Assembly: GCA_013400155.1 (NCBI GenBank)
Contig: VXBM01001006.1
Coordinates: 194,277 to 258,276, forward strand
From: Helopsaltes ochotensis
Lineage: Eukaryota; Chordata; Aves; Passeriformes; Locustellidae
Length of the DNA stretch: 64,000 nucleotides
Direction: 5' to 3'
Shown here: positions 39,897-51,945 of the stretch, piece by piece
How the letters are laid out: each line of letters starts with the position of its first letter
How positions within the stretch are numbered: the first letter of the stretch is position 1
Notes under the pieces: model-generated
Databases searched by the model: none
Told to the model about the DNA's origin: nothing
The model's input: the letters and a program-made list of their open reading frames with translations, nothing else
Program-made: the position numbers and the translations under genes

Positions 39897-42800
39897 TAAT
39901 ATTTTTTCTTAAAGGATATCCTATATATTTGCCACGGTAAACAGATACTTCAAACATTTAAGTTCTACTATAATTGTGGGAAAAAAGAAAGCAAACATCA
40001 CTTTGCTTCTGGCGCAGATCAAAAATTCAAGACTGTTTCCATGCTTCATAAAAGTTTTAAATCATTACATTGAGCAGTGTCTACTGCAACAGAACAATTA
40101 TTCTTTGCAAAGAATTTGTAGAAAAAGAGACTGGCATTAATTCCTCCATAAGATAATGGCACTCTCATATCTCACAGAAATATTGGCACAGATTAATAAA
40201 TCCAGACAGGAAAGATCTTTAACAAGGCTCATCTCTATCACAATTCCTCTTTTAAAAATACAAAGACCCTACTTCATTTTGTCAACATTTGAATCATCAT
40301 GGGCACAAACAAGTCCAGTACAAAAAAACCAACTGTACTATAGGTACATTGACACAGCAAGAAATGCTAGATACATTGGAAAAAAATCCACTACAACTGG
40401 TTTTGAAAACTATCACATAGCAGTTTATTCTCTGTATGGAGAGAAATGGAGACAGTTTCATGTTTAAAACAGATCTCCAATCTCTTCTACCATGAGTTTC
40501 AGAAGCAGTCATTAAAATTAACTGAGAAGCCTGAGTCTTTGTAGCTTGCAGTAATTATTTCTTTTCACTAGCTTGCTTTTATGATTTAAAGTGTTTTTGA
40601 TTAACATTACATTCATTAATATATAAAAAAATCTATTTAGGCAGGAAAGAAGTTGTCTGCTAATTACAAGAGAAGCTGCCAATTAAATTATAACACTTCA
40701 TCAAAATTACTTGTTAATATATCTACTTGAAATTACACCAATAAATTCTTTCCAATGGTCCTGTTTTTACTATACATTTATATCTATGAATTATTAAAAA
40801 TAATCAACTGCTTATTAAAATAAAATTTCTTAGGATTGTGTCTATGGCAAAAAGACAAGTTCTTCCCTCTTTTTCTCTGGTTTAGGTAAGATCAAGTATT
40901 TTCAGTAGTATTACTTCAGGTTGACATTAAAGAATGATATTCACTCCACTACTTCCACACCCAAATGCATTGAGACTAGCTGAAAATTGGTACAGCCTTT
41001 GGCATTATGTGAAACATGGAAAGATGACCACTTCTCCCAAGAGTGAGACAGCCCCTTGAAAATCTTTTTTTTTCTCATGTGCCAGTCAGCCTTGAGGCTT
41101 GACTAAGGCACTAACCTACTAAACTCCCTGCTAGCCAGTACAGCTGTCTTCTATCATTTACACTGCATGACACACAAAAACCCCAGCCCATATATGTGTG
41201 TATTGTCTAGTCAAGTATGCAGTGCATGTTAATCTAGAAATAATTATTTGGAGCTTATACAAGTCTTTTGATGACATATTCAAAGTGTTCTCAAGTTTAA
41301 GTCTAGAGTTCTCACATCAAGACTCAGGCGGTTTATATTTCTGAACTTCTCAGCAATTACCTGGCTCAGCCTCAGGTTATCCACTGCTGGACAGAGCTCA
41401 GGTAGCCTTCAAAGTACACTTTACACCAATCCACTAATGCTTTGTGACTGCAGGTACAAAGAATTCATACTGAAGACAAGTGTGGTCACATTAAGGCATA
41501 AAAATTGGGTATGAATGGGGGTGGAGACGTCAAGACCACAATAAAGGCCATTGCTTTTGTCAAAATGGAGCCTAAAGTCCTTGGGACTTAAGCATGCTAG
41601 GTACAAAATATATTTCATTATAGCTTTTAAGCCACCACTATTGATGTCCTCTAGGAACTCTAAAAACTATTACATGAAAATAATATGCTATACTTAATTT
41701 GAAGCCTTCCCCATTTTTGCATCAAAGGATATTGCAAATGCTTTTCCTAGTATATGCAGGTATTAGGAAAACCTGTCTTTGCAGCTCCTTTCTACCACCT
41801 CCCAAGCTGGTATTGAGAGGGCCTGAGGGATGAGAGGTACATGTATGTCTCAGCACTTGCCAGGCAATCAAAAGCTTCAGAGAAGCAACAGGAGTCTGTC
41901 TCCATCAGACCCGGGCTCCTGTACATGCACCAGAGGGATGAGAGTATGTAGAAGAAAAGTGACTGAACAGGTTTGAACAAGGAGTCCTGGACAGCATCCG
42001 TCTGTTCATTAGTCTGTTCTCACTTCCTCTCCTGAAGCTCTGGCCCGAGATGGTTCCGCTTTTGTAATTCCAAGCTTTGAATTCCTCAAATCAGTTTCGT
42101 TGTCTTCTTGTCAGCAACTCTCTCCACAGCGACCTGCTGCAAGGCATGCAAGAAAAGCTTGAAGAGGAGAGTTGGAAACACGGAGGTAAGTTAGGGATTA
42201 ACTAGAAGATGCTACAAAAGGGCTGAGCACAGTTGCTTAGCTCAGGTTGATTGCAAAAGGCAGTAGCAGTCCAGGACATCAGCAGAACACAACATGCCTG
42301 CACAAACCAGAGCACCCACGTTCTCAGCCTGGCAGTGCCAGCTGCACATAATCGCATCCCCACTCTCCTCTACTTTATAATAGCTAATAATGAGGCTTCT
42401 GATAAACCACAGACAACAGGTGACACTACTAATTAATTAAATATCTAATTACTAATTAAACAGTTATCTTCCCACATCCATGGGCTTAAGCATAGTAAGA
42501 AAACGGCCAAAGGCAGCAAGCTCCCTTACAGTCAGTCCTTCCTCTCAAATCCTACTTCTGTTGCCCCCAAGACTTCTCTCTCAAATACTTTCCCTGACAG
42601 TTTCAAGCTCCTATTCTTACATGTCTGTGCTCTGGCTTCATCCCAGCAAATTCAGGTTTTTTCCACAATTTTTCCTCTTTTATCTGTTGCTGCTTTGGAT
42701 CTCCAAACTACATGCAGAGTATAACAAAGTAATGGATGATAATAAAGATGTCTCAAGTGAGGTGAAACATCTGAACCTCAACAGAGGTGGACTTCAAGAT

Positions 42801-43631
42801 CTCCTTTTATCTATCACTTTCAGAAATAACTGTTTCATGTTAAAAATGATTTTGAGCAACACTCAACAGTTAACAGACCTTTTGTGTTCCTATAAATACA
42901 GGGGAAAATCTCGAATTTTCAAGTCAAATGAGAGAACTAACAGGTTTTTCATATAAACGCTTATACGCACAGAATAAGTGCTATCAGATAAGCACAGAAT
43001 CTCAGTGCTATCTGAAACACAGAATAGTGTTAGCAACTTAAAAAAACCCCAAAAATTAAGAAAATACGCAATTTAAAAAAATTTAAGGCAAACTATTACT
43101 CTTACAAAAGCAAGTGCTTCTGCAGGGGATATATACCTCAGTGAGCCTAAAAAGGAACTTTTCTAGGATTACTGTAACAAATCTAGTAATATATGGAAGT
43201 ATTGTTGTCAGGAAAAAATTATGGTCCTGCTGAAAATGTTGATCCCAATCCTGCATTACTGATACAATCAAAATCTTCATATCAAGCAGAAATAACATTA
43301 GGATATAAACACAATTTAAAAATACCTTAGGATAAGTGGACATTTTTGAAGAAATTCCAATTTTACCTTGTACATTTTTCCTTACCGTCTGCTTGCTCCC
43401 CTCCCAGGAGCTGACAAGCTTCTAGTCTGACTGATAGCAATGGGTAATCAAAGTTCGGTTCCTTTTTGGAACTACAGATCTGTCTGTCATGAAGTCTGCC
43501 TTTGTTAACAAGGCCTTTCTAGGTCCACACTTTATAGAAGCTTAAATAGCGACCCAAAATAAATGACTTGATAGCACCATTTCCTTTTTGTGCAATAAGG
43601 ATTTCCAAACGTATCAGCCCCTATTCCCCCT
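39897..43631. other. AT-rich intron, nothing recognised
   Basis: Unique sequence, somewhat less AT-rich around 41780-42350. Frames of up to about 160 codons (42480-42956, +) lack an identifiable product. Confidence 0.5.
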
Positions 43632-44547
43632 TGTGATGGGTTGACCCTGGCTCTACCATTCCCCTTCTCAGCTGGACCGTGCAGAGAAAACAGAAAAACA
43701 GGCTTGTAGGTCAGGGTAAGGACAGGGAGTTACCAGTTACCATCATGGGCAAAACAGACTTGGCTAGGGGAAAAATTCATTTAATTTATTACCAATCAAT
43801 TCAGAGTAGGATAATGAGAACGAAAACTAAGTCTTAAAACCTTCCTCCCCACACTTTCCAGGTTCAATTTCATTCTCAATTTTCTCTATCCATTCCCCCA
43901 GCAGCTTAGAAAAACCAGGAAAGGAGGCTGCAGTCAGTTCACCACACCTTGTCTCTGCTGTTCTTCCTCCTCAGGAAGACCTCACACACTTCCCCTGTGC
44001 CAGCAAGGAGGTCCCTTCCACAGGAGACAGTCCTTCATAAACTTCTCCAGAGGCTGCAACTCTTCACCATTTGGTCCAGTGTGGGTCCTTTCCATGGGGT
44101 GCAGTCCTTCAGGAACACACTGCTTCAGCATAGGGTTCCCTCATGGGCTGCTGGTGGATCTCTGCTCCATCACGGAACTCCATGGGCTGCAGGACAGCCT
44201 AAATCACCAGGGCCGGCACCATGGTCTGCATGGGAATCCCTGTTCTGGCACCTGGGCAGCCCTTCTTCACTGACCCTAGTGTCTGCACAGCTGCTCCTCT
44301 CATGTAATCTCTCTCTGGCTACAGCTGCTGTCATGTAGCAACTTCTTCCAGTGTCAAATACATTATCCCAGCAGCACTACCACCATCACAGGAGGGCTCA
44401 GCCTTGGCCAGCAGCGGGTCTGTCTTGGAGCTGCCTGGCATTGGCTTGTCAGACACGGGGGAAGCTTCTGGCAGCGTATCAAAGATCCACCCCTGTCCCA
44501 CTAGGAAAACCTGACCACGCAAACCCAATCCACCCCCACCCTCAACA
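43632..44547 (-). mobile_element. Solo LTR of an avian endogenous retrovirus
   Basis: Read on the minus strand, the element starts tgttgagggtgggggtgg at 44547 and ends ccagggtcaacccatcaca at 43632, giving the TG...CA ends of an LTR. An AATAAA lies at 43790-43785, 159 bases from the 3' end. The order of motifs is the same as in the LTR at 24361-25337, so the two belong to related subfamilies in opposite orientation. No internal retroviral sequence and no clear target-site duplication were seen. Its length (916 bases) suggests a nearly complete solo LTR left by LTR-LTR recombination. Confidence 0.85.
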
Positions 44548-45724
44548 AAATGTTGGCCATTTACACTGAAAACAATCTGTCACAGCAAAACTAATTCACT
44601 GATGATTTATTCATGCACTGAAGGATCTTCTGGATCTTGAGAACAGCTTGAGAACCAAGATCACTCTTTCTCCAGACTACACAAAAATTATCAGTAGCTC
44701 ATGTATAGCACATTCACATCATAGTTAATGTGGCATAACAAACTCAGCTGTCAAATCTTTAAGCCAGGATAAGTCTCAGTCTCTTTCTCCAGTGGCACTA
44801 TCTAGAGAAGAGCAAAGAGAATATTGACCCCGTTTCTTCTTTCAATAACATAACAAGGTAGGGCACAAAAATGGTGAAATCTCAAACCCAACTGTTACAC
44901 CTAATTGCTTTTGACATTGATAGCATCTCTTATCCAAATACCTGACTGAAATGGTTAAACGAAAATAAGACAAAACTGGCATTGCATCACTGAACTTCCA
45001 GATCTGTGAATTTATTTTTAGAAACAAGGCTTTAAATTTAGCCACAAAAGCGTAATTTGGCTTTATATTGATCGCTTACAATGATAAATTGAAAGCAAAA
45101 TGTTAGTTTTTCCTCATTGCCTTCTCTAAACTCTTCCTAGCAGATATGTGTCGAAATCTATCCAGGCTAAAGCCCAAGTATGGTGAACACACAGCCAGTT
45201 AAAAAAAGAAGGAAATCTCTACAGAGCTTGGATGCTCTACCAACACTCTCTAAGATATATCAAGAAAAGCTATAACTCATTATCTTAATCCAGATTACTA
45301 CTTCCGACTTGCAGTGGCACATTTTTTGTGGCACTGCTAGCATATAGCAATCCACTACTTGCCTGTACACCACTGTGAATAAAAAAATAATCTACATTTG
45401 ACACAAAAAAAACCACCCCAAAAAACCAGCTGACATGTGATTTGCACAAGACAATAACAGCAAATGTTTCAAAGAGGTAATGTTTTTCTTATCCCATCTC
45501 TATGATACATGGTGTTTTACCAATTGGGAAGCAAAAACTCTATAAGCAGGATGCACAGAAATCTTCCCCTGTATCAGATGACACCAAGCCAGACATTTAT
45601 CCCTACACTTGGCTCTGAATGCTCACAAGTAACTAAAGAAAATTGTTGCCATGTGTATTGTTTAATTGCACTGTCTTTCTAATATGCTGAAAACAGAATA
45701 CTAAATACTAATTGGTAGATGTTG
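44548..45724. other. AT-rich intron, nothing recognised
   Basis: Unique AT-rich sequence with short A/C-rich runs near 45402-45426. Confidence 0.5.
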
Positions 45725-45855
45725 AACAGGTTTGTATTTTGTTGTAGGAATCTTTTGTGGAGTTTTGGTTTGGATTTGCTTTTGGCCTGGGTTTTTGTTT
45801 TTTCTTGGGGTTTTTTTGGGCAGGGGGGTTGGTTTGTTGGGTTTTTTTTAACAAA
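45725..45855. repeat. G/T-rich low-complexity tract
   Basis: About 130 bases made mainly of G and T with several G runs (gggg 45807-45810, ggg 45818-45820, gggggg 45823-45828, ggg 45839-45841). It could form a G-quadruplex on the plus strand. Confidence 0.75.
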
Positions 45856-47780
45856 GTTTTATCATGTTGCTTTGAGGGCTTGTTCCATGGTAGATTCTTT
45901 CACAAAGAAAGGCAGGAGAGCAAGGAAATGAATGAACACTGTTTCTGAAATTCATCTGTGGTACCCAAGAGATAAAAACCAAAAGAAAACATAAATATTT
46001 ACTGTAAAAAGCTTAGAGTGGGAGCTCAATTATTCCACTTCTGTTAAATAAATTATCAAAACCAGTAAGACATGCTCAAAGAATTCTTAGTGTTTCTGTT
46101 GAAGCCTCTATAGCATGACAGCTTAGAGGAAGTTAAGTTTCTTGATAACACTGACTCACCATAACTGGGACCATCATGACAACCCTCTAGGATGTCAGAG
46201 GGACCTGCAGACACTACAATGGCAATCCAGCAAACTTCTCAGCTCCACTTCCACACAGAGCTCATGTAGGCCCTCAACATCTTACACTGGAATCTGCACA
46301 ACCACATCCTGATGCCAGATCCCCTGATCTTAATAGACTAGATACCTTCTTAAATGGTAAAAGATGTAGGGTTTCAAACTCGGGCTCTGTGCTTCCCAGA
46401 TCAAAGTTCCCACTTCAGCATTGCCAAGTTACTAATCTGTCTAACAAGTAATACTGCCAGATTACAAAAATCACACTCATCCAGACAATGCTGCAAGTAT
46501 GTGCACAGTTGACTATATTTAGATCAGATTCACAGCCTGCGCCTGCTCAGTCCACTTTTTTCTCCTGCCTAAACGACCAGCAAAAGACAGTCCAGGTAGT
46601 CAAGTAACCTTCTGAAAAATGACATCTATTGTAGGTATTACAGAATGCAATGGAAACAATGAAAGTGAAAGTTCAGCAAGCATTTTCACAGCTTCTGCAG
46701 TACCTTCCTATTTCACCCTATCCACTCCACGAGACCAAGTGTGTGGGAACACCAAATGCAGTCTTCAGATGCAAGAGAAGAAAAGCAGGAGACAACTTTT
46801 TTTCCATGACTGATACATTTTTTAAAGTGCAAGATAAAAATCCATTGGCATTTATACTGAAATCAGAAGTAATTTATGATTTTTCTAGTTCAAAATTTAG
46901 TGCACCCAAATCACTGCATCATGGTTATATCTCTTGACAGAAATGGAACAAAAATTTTAGAAACCAACAGCAGCATTTAACACAGCTAGAAGCCGCAGAA
47001 CAGCCACACACTTTTCCTTTAGTTTTCATCAACCAACCACAGACGTAAGTCCTGAACTATCTCAGCTATGTCAGCTGAAACAAGTACACAAGCTTTCAGT
47101 CGGCAGTGACAGCCTACTTTTCAGTGTGCTGCTTTACAAACCAGGCACTGAGGCCATGTAATTTGGATGTAGTCATGAGTAGATCAGTAATAGATGTGGG
47201 AATGTAACTCATTACTGAAGATTACCCCTTCAGCACACCAGTTACATTGGGCTATTAAGGGATTCATACTCAAAAGCATTTACCATAAGGTCTCAAAGTC
47301 ATATTTATGACTTGGTTTCCTTTTTCTATTTTGCATATTGAAAAGATATGAACAAAGAAAGAATTGAAGCTGCCTGTTTTGACAGTTAAAGGAATATTCG
47401 CACACTCCAACAGCACATCAGCACTACCTGGATATTTTCCACTGAGGACAACCACCAAGCTCATGCAGAGCAGGAAAGCTACAGTGAGACTGAGCACAAC
47501 CACATGGGTGCCACAGAGTCACGCAATCCAAACTGTAGGAGCATGGTTAGGGAAAGCAAGCATGGAGGTGCAGAAGGCATCGTCCTCTGTTCTTTTCCAA
47601 CAAGGCCATGCTTGAATGGCTAATGAAAATTCAAATGACTACAAGAGTCACAAAGACACCCAAGTGGTCTACAGTACCGACCTTATCCACCGATTTAATT
47701 TCTTTTTATGAAAGGCAATGATGAGATGCCAGAAATTGAACAAAACCTACATTTGCAAAGGGAATGGAAAAACAGAAGCA
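45856..47780. other. AT-rich intron, nothing recognised
   Basis: Unique sequence. No feature could be supported. Confidence 0.5.
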
Positions 47781-47940
47781 GGTGGTCAAGTAGCTAAGCT
47801 GGCAGAGCATTTGGATGGTAGCCGAATGGCCTGAATTCGGTCTTTAGTAAGGTCACCAGTGTCTTCCACTGCACACACAGCTGAATTACTTGAAAATTTA
47901 AATCATATTTGTGATAAGAAAACTGAAAGCACTTTGAAAC
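47781..47940 (+). mobile_element. Old tRNA-derived SINE (tRNA-like head)
   Basis: 47781-47857 can be folded as a tRNA cloverleaf. The acceptor arm is ggtggtc/ggtcacc, the D arm tagctaagctggcagagc, the anticodon stem tttgg/ccgaa with loop atggtag (T33 kept, nominal anticodon GGT), and the T arm ctgaa-ttcggtc-tttag. The D-arm and T-loop parts match A-box and B-box pol III promoters. Three extra bases on each side of the acceptor junction make a working tRNA unlikely. Downstream, aaagcactttgaaa (47926-47939) resembles the aaagcgctttga tail of ancient tRNA-derived/L2-tailed SINEs. I infer a decayed SINE of that type. A tRNA pseudogene is the alternative. Confidence 0.45.
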
Positions 47941-50900
47941 ATATATTTAAGATTAGACAAACATTCAACTACAATTATTAATTTATTACGAAACATTTAT
48001 TATTTTATCAGACAATACTATATGCATTCATCACACTTCTGCTGCACAGTTCATGATGATACAGACTCAACTCCTATCACTTTGTGCCACAGCCCTTTGT
48101 GATGATATTTTGAGCAGTTCTGGTACACGTGTACTCACACACGCTTGCTGTGTTGTCTAACTAAGGGTGCCTGCCAGCAGAATGAAGGCTTGCTCTACAC
48201 AGAAGCCTGTTAAAATAAAAAAAATAAATTGAAAAAAAACCAAACCCTGCAGTCGACCTTAGTTTAACAAAAAAAAAAAATCACATTCACTCACCACTTC
48301 CTACACTTCTTATCAAATACATGCTCTTCATTTTATTTAATAAATAGTGGTTTTTAGTACAAGTTCTACTAGTCTGTACTTTATTGAGGCGAAGTCACAA
48401 TACAGGGAATGCTAGTGTATTGTACAGCAAACAAAGCACTTTTAAAGCCAAGTGAACACGTCATTTAATCAAAATAACTTTTAAGTGGTAAAACTACACT
48501 TACAAATGAATTCAAACTTGATTCCCAGCAGACACAGAACACTGACAGAATCCACTGCTTTGGTAAAAAAGCATGAATATCTTACAGATAAGATCTGCAG
48601 TGTCTAATTCTTTCAACATCTACCACTGTCTGTCATTTGTAGGTCACACAGTGACTGAATCCTCAAGTGGCGGCTGAATGCTGCCTATTCCTAGCATATT
48701 CACTAGCACCTCAGCAGCTCGGGCACATAATACAGGAAACAGCAATACCCCATGAACTCTCAATTCAATCGGTTTTTTGGGTCACAATTAAGTATTGCGC
48801 CAAAAGTTTCCAAGCATCCTTCTGGAAATGAGAAACTGTAGATTTTCAGGAACAGTTCGTTCAGATAGCAGTGAGCCCTGAACCAGAGGACAAGGACTTT
48901 TGATTAGTCCAAAGCTCATTAGCAACATTCAAGAACCTTTCGGAGTCGTTATCTAGCAAACTAAAACCTTCATGACCTACAAACTAAGATAAAGACAACT
49001 GATTACAGAAAGCTCAGATCTGAGGTCCTTACCTAAAATCACACAGCTAACATGATTCCTTGAAAATTCAGGCTGAATCAAGCACTGCAACATCTTGACG
49101 TGGTCTTGTTTCTCGAGTGTACTTTAGTAGGATCCAGTCAGCACCAGAAGTAATCTTATGCATACAGTTTCCAAATCGTAATCCCTGACAGCACATCACC
49201 CAGAAACACTTCCCAGATCTGCTTCCCCCACTGTCTTTATTCTGCAAGTTCTGCAGCAAACCTTAATTACAACTTCCCTACTGGAAAGGCAAGCAGCAGA
49301 TACCACAAAACAGGCCATCAGTGCAACATAAAAAAAGTTTCCTACAAACTTTCTCACACTTTCATATATTTTTCTGCCTCTCACTATAGTTCTAACTCCT
49401 CCTTACTCTCTGTGCCTGACTACCAGCTTTTTCCTCTGTAAGTTCATTAGTAAACCCTGATAAAACCACATGGCAGTTCTGACCTCTCTGCCCCTGCCTG
49501 TCATTTCACTTGCACTCCATAATCCTTCATCCAGTTTCTTCTAAAACCCAGTACCTTCAATTCTCTACTGGGTCTGCCAAGCCTAAATTTGCAGGTACAT
49601 GTGTCCAAATCTCCCTTCATTTCCAGTTGATACTGCTATAATAACCTGTATCCGTATTTACCAAAAAAGCCCCTCCAAAAATACAAATAAAATACATACT
49701 TAACATAAGTGTTTTCAGACCACATACTTCATGAATTATAGCAGTTCACCTTTGCAAGATTAACATGCAAATGTTTCTAGGTAAAAAAACAGCTTGCAAG
49801 TAACCACAAAACAATCAGCATTACATCTTTGTCTATATCTCCACACAGCTGTGAAGGTAAATCCTTTTTTTATACTATAAGGAACTTAAGCTAAATTTTG
49901 CCTGAAATTGACATTGTACAGAAAACATCATATCTGGGAGAAGCACATGGCTAAATTAAGCAGCGGGAGGGGTAGAAGTTCTGCTTCTAAGTCATTATTG
50001 TAGGAGATGTTAGAAGAGCCAAGTGCCAGAAAAGCCTGCCAAGTGCTATTCACCCACTCACGCACAAGTGTATAATGCCGCCTTGAAGAGAGCTTGACAT
50101 GAGATTACCAAGCAAATTCTATGAAATTCTGCTCTATCTCTAGGCTTGGGGAATTTGAGGTATTTAAATCAGGTATGCTACACTGTTTGTGTCCTGCAAC
50201 ATTTCACACTAGCAGTGTCAGCCCCAGCATTCCTCTCACCTCCCCAGGGCCCCCAGGACATACCACACGCTGCAGGAAGGCCTCACACGCTCATTAAGTC
50301 AACATCCATACAGAACACAAATTTCTTTGTAGCTAGTACAAAATAAATAATACTAGGAAAAAGTCAAAGTATTTTACAGCTGAACCACACACTGATGAAT
50401 TTCTGGAGCTGAAGTGCTCTAGAGAGGAAGAAAAATGACTGCATCATGGAATTACCCAGTATCCAACCTTTGTAACTAAAAAGAAGCAAAGCCAGACCTG
50501 CCCAAACAGCTCTCCTATTAAATATAGATCTGAGGACGCCAAGCTATTCCTTTCAAAACCGCCTTCATATTTTATCATGAAGTTGTCTTTGTATCTAATC
50601 TTCTATAAAGATACCACCCATCAAACACTTCCTTTGGCAAACTGATAGTGCAGATTTGTTTTTAAAAAGAGAAAAAAAGGTAACATATACAGATGTAAAG
50701 GCTAAAGGTTATCTAAACTGTCTTTGCAAAAAGCAAGAGGAACATTGATGCCTGATAACTATTTGCCCCTAAAATTTTAAAGGTACTTAAACAAAGCAGG
50801 ACTTCATGAGAAAAGTAAATATTGACACTTTCAGACAAGTTACATATTTTAAGATCATGCTATAGAACTCTTTATAAACAGAACTCTGGATATGAGCCAA

Positions 50901-51839
50901 ACAACAATTATCAGACATATGATAGCTCCCTTTTTCTCCTCCTCACCTCTCAGTTCTTTGTAATAGGGCTGAACAGCAGGGAAACACAAATTCAAAACCT
51001 TGTGTGACAACTGGTCAAAAATGCAGTTAGTAATTGAAGTTATGACAAGCAAGGTGAGTGACAATTTGAGGAAACCGAGAAAAAAAAATTACATAGTTTA
51101 TGTACCCTATTACAGTTCCTATTCTCATACATTTTTGTACATTAAACACACCCACTCCCAGAGGGTGTTTTATAATTTAAAAATGCTTTGAACTCAGCAA
51201 AAGACAGTTTACAACTAGACTAATTTAGAAGGGGAGAAGACACCCAAGAAAATGCCTCCAGTATGATATCACATATGTGATGCCCCAGCTTTATAGCTAC
51301 CATACCAGAAAAGTCGTAAGGATGCTGCTTCATATTTAACAGATACTGAGAAGTCTGGTACCCCACAGATCATAGCCAAACCAAACAATTCCTCCTGTGC
51401 TGAAGGTTCTTGTTATGTATCCAAAACTTATTTTGGTACAAAATAAACAATGCATAATTAACCAAAGAGTATTTTCACTAAGCTCGAGTCGTAGTTTTCA
51501 GACCTAAAAACCTGGCAGACAGAAGTGAGACAAATGAGCTCAGCAACAAGGGATAAGAGCCAGATGGGAGCATGACTGTGGCAGTGCACAATGCTCAGGC
51601 ACTCCAAGGATGGTTTCCAGAAGAGCTAACACAGAGATAGCCACACAAAGAAGAAATGGGACAAGACTAGTAGAGATAGTTGGAAGGAGAAACTGCCAAG
51701 GCCTTTTCCTCAAATTTACTCCCAGATCTATGCTGACTGAAGAGGTAATGGCAATGCTTAATAGTCATCATTTTTGAGAACAAGCAGTTTTCATTATTCT
51801 GAGGATATTCAAGTTCTCATAACAACCACATTATATGTC
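47941..51839. other. AT-rich intron, nothing recognised
   Basis: Unique AT-rich sequence with A runs near 48230 and 48270-48281. No coding or RNA gene was recognised. Confidence 0.5.
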
Positions 51840-51945
51840 ATCATTATAAAATATTTTTTATAAAGTATTTGTATCTATATTTGTAAAATATCAAATATTT
51901 TATTGTGAAATTATTAAATATCAAATATTTTTATTATAATAGGTA
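51840..51945. repeat. Very AT-rich stretch with repeated aaatatcaaatatttt
   Basis: More than 90 percent A+T. The unit aaatatcaaatatttt occurs twice (about 51886-51902 and 51916-51931). Confidence 0.75.

Noticed and set aside
42480..42956. 158-codon plus-strand frame
   Set aside because: No recognisable family, no promoter or splice support, and composition like the surrounding intron.
43949..44338. 129-codon plus-strand frame
   Set aside because: It lies wholly inside the minus-strand ERV solo LTR, and Pro/Ser/Leu-rich translation there is non-coding.
47781..47857. Functional tRNA-Thr (GGT) gene
   Set aside because: Extra bases at the acceptor junctions, wobble-heavy stems and the SINE-like downstream motif argue for a decayed element.
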